From contig NC_081409.1 in the NCBI RefSeq assembly GCF_030272615.1, forward strand, positions 613,662,755 through 613,726,754: a stretch of DNA of 64,000 nucleotides, read 5' to 3'. The notes beneath the pieces are model-generated. The model saw only the letters and a program-made list of their open reading frames with translations, was not told where the DNA came from and made no database searches. Source of the DNA: Cryptomeria japonica (Eukaryota > Streptophyta > Pinopsida > Cupressales > Cupressaceae). Within the stretch, counting starts at the first letter, position 1. Each line of letters starts with the position of its first letter. Below are positions 60,960-64,000 of the stretch, piece after piece. The translations under genes were made by a program, and so were the position numbers.

Positions 60960-61048
60960 GGACCAGAGCGCCCAGCGCCCTGGTCCTTCAGGACTAGGGC
61001 GCCCGGCACCCTAGTCCCCCAGGACCATGGCGCCCAGCGCCCTGGTCC
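60960..61048. repeat. Three tandem 27-nt hairpins in G1 U3
   Basis: Units at 60960-60986, 60991-61017 and 61022-61048. Outer arms are GGACCAG/CTGGTCC, GGACTAGGG/CCCTAGTCC and GGACCA/TGGTCC. Inner arms are GCGC-type, with a CCA or CCG loop. Changes in one arm are matched in the other (C-G to T-A at pair 5). Confidence 0.85.
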
Positions 61049-61171
61049 CTGGCCCTATTTTGGGCCCGGTCTCCTATGGGACTTCGGGCCTTTTTGTTTG
61101 CAAATTGGAAAATAACATTTCCTGGTCAGCCTAAGGTCGGGAAAATCAGTCTATCAACCCTAATTGGCAAG

Positions 61172-61178
61172 TATATAA
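61172..61178 (+). promoter_or_regulatory. TATA box of G1 LTR
   Basis: TATATAA inside AGTATATAAACTAC, at a plausible distance before a pyrimidine-rich start region. Confidence 0.6.
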
Positions 61179-61661
61179 ACTACATTTTCCTCTCTCATTT
61201 GGATAGAGGTGAAAAAGGTGGAAACAATACTCAAACATTCAAGAATTCAAGCATTCAAGCATTCAAACATTCCTTCAAACAATTGATCATTCTAAGTCTC
61301 CATTCAAGGCTAGGTGTTGCATTCAAGACAAGGATTCAACCATTGAAGAGGAGATCACATGCTACAACATACAACATACAACAAACAACAACATCTATAC
61401 CTTCGCATATAAGGATACAAACATCCTTACAACAAGGTATTAGTACTTGTTTTACATTACAGTCATTTACATTTACAACATTTCTCATTTCTTGGTTAAT
61501 TCCAAAATTATGGTTTGACCTAAGGGCAAACCCCTAATCCCTAACCCCCCAATCGTCTTCGTTTTTCTGTGTGTAGGTTGCAGGTACGCGGCTGAAATTG
61601 AAGATCTGGAATCCTTGTGCAGAGACGAACAGATCCCCCTTCGTTTTGCGGATTTTTCGGA

Positions 61662-61691
61662 GGACTGTGTGCACGCCGGGTGCCATCGTCC
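61662..61691 (+). repeat. G1 GTGCAC hairpin, copy 1 (in LTR)
   Basis: A 30-nt segment from GGACTGTGTGCAC to CATCGTCC. Shares GTGCAC and the outer GGAC/GTCC with the two leader copies. Confidence 0.6.
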
Positions 61692-62062
61692 CGTCAACTT
61701 TTGCTCAAATTTGCAGGACAGCACCGTCTCGACATTTTACTGCTAATTCCAGGACCGCAGCTTCATATCATATCCCTATCTCTATTTATAAGTGAATATT
61801 TCTTGCTTCTACATGCATTCATAGTTCAATCTTTCTATCTACATTCTTTACAAAAGAGGGTATCCTTGCTATCACAACCCTTGAAACTCATATAGAATCC
61901 AATCTTGCATTGTGTGGGATTGGATCTTGTGGGTTTCAACCCCTCTTTTGAATGTAAAGTCCCTCCTAAGTGAAAACCATCAACCCTAGTGACTCTCCCT
62001 TCTCTCTCCTTGGAGTTGGGGAGGGGAGAATGACCAGGGTTCGATTTTTCCGCTTTACATTT

Positions 62063-62075
62063 TGGTGAACCCGAC
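62063..62075 (+). promoter_or_regulatory. G1 primer-binding site (tRNA not identified)
   Basis: TGGTGAACCCGAC starts four bases after the LTR end, the right place and form for a PBS (complement of a ...CACCA 3' end). It is not initiator tRNA-Met, and I cannot assign the tRNA with confidence. Confidence 0.55.
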
Positions 62076-62385
62076 ATGAACATCCTTTCTGATTATTCAT
62101 AGTTAGATCTGAAAATTGGATTCCTTGATTACGTTTCCATGTTTGATCTTTTGCAAAATTTTAGAGGTTAATTGCATAAAAACCCTAAATTTTCTTTTTA
62201 AGTAATTAAACTTGTGAAATGTTTAATTGTTAATGCTTGTTTCAGATCTGCCCTTCTATTACAAATTATCAATTCATATTTGTGCTTTAATTTTGAAAAT
62301 TAAGTGGTTAAGTGTCAAAACCCTAATTTTTGAAACCCTCTTGATTCAACCTTTGTCTGACAATTTCACTGATCAAAATATCTCC

Positions 62386-63230
62386 AAATCAGCTGTAACT
62401 TTGGATTCCGCAATAAAATCATAATATCTTTCATCCCTAAAAATTTGGAAAAAAGTTGCGAGGACCGTGTGCACTCCGAGCGCCATCGTCCCCGACATTT
62501 TTTCTGAAATTTTGGGAGCTAGATCTTACTGTATTTTTCTGCTAAAATCCAGAATTTTGGCTGATTTTATCAATTTTAACACCTTCAAAATTACAGTCAA
62601 AGTTGGTCTAGCGATTGCTTGGATTGAGGCTTCTAATCATTCAAAAATTGTTGAAATTGAAATTTGTGTCAAAATTGTGTTTCTTACAGTCCTAAATCTG
62701 AAAAGTGTGTTATCATTCATTCGAAATTTCAGTGATTTATTCAAATTTTTGCAATTTGTGACTTTTGAAATTAAGTGCTTAATTACAACAACTTTGATTT
62801 CCGCTTTCAAAATTGAATTTTGCGTGAAATTGAGTCAACTTTCAAATTTCAAAACTTGCATTGCTTTTGGTATTCCCTCTAAAATCATAAAATTCAAAAT
62901 TTCAGTTTCCCTCTCTTTTTCAAAATTCAAATTTTGCATTTTTCAACAATCTTAGTAGGGTTCAATTTTGAGATTGCAACTTTAATTTGGCCTATCTACA
63001 GATCATAAAATCACTCAATTCTTTCAGGTTAGCTGTAAAATCATCATAACTTTCATCCCTGCAAATTTTGAAAAAAGTTGCAAGGACCGTGTGCACCCCG
63101 AGCGCCACGGTCCAGGACATTTTTTCCGAAATTTTGGGAGATTGTCCTGATTGTATTTAACAGCTTAAATCTAGAAGATTGGCTGGTTTTACTGAAATTT
63201 GCTACCTCTAAAATTCAAAATCTTCTCTCT
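62386..63230 (+). repeat. G1 leader with two copies of a 200-bp hairpin-bearing repeat
   Basis: 62386-62620 and 63029-63230 are diverged direct repeats about 620 bp apart. Both run AGCTGTAA, CATCCCT, AAAAAAGTTGC, the GGACCGTGTGCAC hairpin, GACATTTTTTC and GAAATTTTGGGAG. The hairpins are at 62462-62491 and 63084-63113. The second has a perfect 8-bp stem GGACCGTG/CACGGTCC. Part of the same motif set is in the LTR near 61660-61760. The long frame at 62467-62955 is low-complexity and I do not treat it as a gene. Confidence 0.65.
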
Positions 63231-63241
63231 TTCTTTAGTGC

Positions 63242-64000
63242 ATGAGTTTTACAACAATAAGCCCTACCTACACTATTCCCGTTAGACGAAGCCTTAGAAT
63301 TAAGTCTTTCCAAGGTTTAATTACTGAGGAGATGGAACCTAATTTGAATGGTCTTTTTAACGAGGACATGGGTAATTCCTCTAATCCTCTTAATGATGAA
63401 GAAGCTCTCCATGAGGTTTTTGTAGAACAACTTTCAAAATTGGATAACCAATTTGACGATTTTCGACAGTGGATGTCTCAAGAATACCCCGATAGTCAAG
63501 CTCTTTCATTAATTGAGGGTCTAAAACGTATGCTTCAAAGTGATAAGAATGGAATTGATATTTTGTGTGGTATTGCACACATTGTGGATTCGAATGTGAT
63601 GCCTATGAAGAGTTGTGCCGAAACTTTGGGTTATACACAACCTCCTACTCAAGTCAATCATTCTATTCCTTTGACGACTCCTATTGCTAGTATACCTACT
63701 TTTACATCAAACATAATGACTACTTCAATACAGGACATTCCTCCTATGATCACTAATCATGGGGGCAATCCTTCTTCTTCAATTAACCCTCTTCCTTCAT
63801 TCAATCCAACTTCTTCATTCATTCCTTCAATGAGTGTTCCTATTATATCTCCACAAATGAACATGATGCAAGGGGGCAATTCATTTAACCATTCCATTCC
63901 TCCTTGTAGTGTTCCTCCTTTCCAATCATCTCCTATGACTAACTATCATAGTGTCCCGCCACCTTACTCTTTACCTTCTTTCAATAACATAACACCTCCA
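63242..64000 (+). CDS. G1 gag-like ORF, N-terminal part, open to window end
   Basis: ATG 63242-63244 opens 253 codons without a stop up to the window edge. It begins MSFTTISPTYTIPVRRSLRI, then an acidic helical segment (EEALHEVFVEQLSKLDNQFD, DFRQWMSQEYPDSQ, IEGLKRMLQSDKNGIDIL). A long Pro/Ser/Thr/Asn-rich linker follows (repeated SFNP, PSF, MMQGGNSF words). Position after LTR, PBS and leader, on the same strand, makes it the N-terminus of gag. No capsid core or zinc knuckle is inside the window. The absence of stops contrasts with C1 and CX1 and suggests a younger insertion. Confidence 0.7.
   Translation, partial: MSFTTISPTYTIPVRRSLRIKSFQGLITEEMEPNLNGLFNEDMGNSSNPLNDEEALHEVFVEQLSKLDNQFDDFRQWMSQEYPDSQALSLIEGLKRMLQSDKNGIDILCGIAHIVDSNVMPMKSCAETLGYTQPPTQVNHSIPLTTPIASIPTFTSNIMTTSIQDIPPMITNHGGNPSSSINPLPSFNPTSSFIPSMSVPIISPQMNMMQGGNSFNHSIPPCSVPPFQSSPMTNYHSVPPPYSLPSFNNITPP

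Larger units (their letters stand above)
60789..62059 (+). mobile_element. G1 5' LTR (1271 bp)
   Basis: Begins TGTAGCATCC and ends GCTTTACA. A TATA box (TATATAA, 61172-61178) puts the transcript start near 61205. U3 carries three 27-nt hairpins 120-210 bp upstream of the TATA box. R is rich in CATTCAAG words. U5 contains a further GGAC...GTCC hairpin at 61662-61691. Confidence 0.8.
60789..64000 (+). mobile_element. G1, Gypsy-like LTR retrotransposon (5' part)
   Basis: Complete LTR 60789-62059 with TG...CA ends, PBS-like sequence, a 1.18-kb leader and an open gag frame to the window edge. It is better preserved than its neighbours. Gypsy assignment rests on the LTR architecture, its relation to the decayed LTR near 47390 and the gag style. 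No pol is inside the window. Confidence 0.75.

Noticed and set aside
62467-62955. 162-codon ORF in the G1 leader
   Set aside because: AT-rich, low-complexity F/I/K/S composition, lies in the duplicated leader before gag, and overlaps hairpin repeats.

Overview
The window is intergenic DNA from a large, retrotransposon-rich plant genome. It has low GC, no intact host gene, and nested LTR retrotransposons whose primer-binding sites match plant initiator tRNA-Met. The only host-gene trace is two exons of a decayed plant-type glutamate dehydrogenase. A gymnosperm is plausible from TE size and density, but the sequence alone does not prove it.

Left part (1-38466): two nested families of large, non-coding LTR elements on the minus strand, with the proportions of LARDs (large retrotransposon derivatives). 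LARD-A has LTRs of about 4.0-4.1 kb and an internal domain of about 4.07 kb. It is present as LTR-internal-LTR-internal-LTR; the left LTR runs off the window. LARD-B (15276-33732) has LTRs of about 4.07 kb and internals of about 3.1 kb. It has the same three-LTR layout, sits inside the second LARD-A internal domain, and is bounded by a CCTTT target-site duplication. Each family has a PBS complementary to initiator tRNA-Met and a polypurine tract. In LARD-B the tRNA match covers almost the whole 75-nt tRNA, not just the PBS. Every LTR carries an array of short GC-rich palindromes.

Middle (38467-44831): LARD-A is inserted in the 3' LTR of CX1, a minus-strand Copia-like element. CX1 encodes a coiled-coil gag with four CCHC knuckles, then a reading frame of about 1,060 codons that is not pol. 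No integrase or reverse transcriptase is visible. 44832-50745 holds decayed material: Gypsy RT, a Gypsy LTR, short-motif repeats, and a Copia-like LTR end. 50746-51355 holds a coiled-coil ORF of unknown origin. 51611-51987 holds the glutamate dehydrogenase relic.

Right part (52034-64000): CX2, a plus-strand relative of CX1 (LTR, PBS, start of gag), is interrupted by C1, a minus-strand Copia element with gag, protease, integrase, RT and RNase H broken by stops and frameshifts. A Copia-type LTR fragment follows. The last element is G1, a plus-strand Gypsy-like element with a complete 1.27-kb LTR, hairpins in U3 and leader, and an open gag frame running off the window.

Two themes recur. Palindrome or inverted-repeat arrays lie inside the LTRs of unrelated families. 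Decay is mostly by C-to-T transition, often CAG to TAG, as expected of methylated plant DNA. The best candidates for something undescribed are the CX1 non-pol ORF, the near full-length tRNA copies in LARD-B, the covarying hairpins of G1, and the inverted repeat that brackets the PPT/LTR junction in CX and C1.
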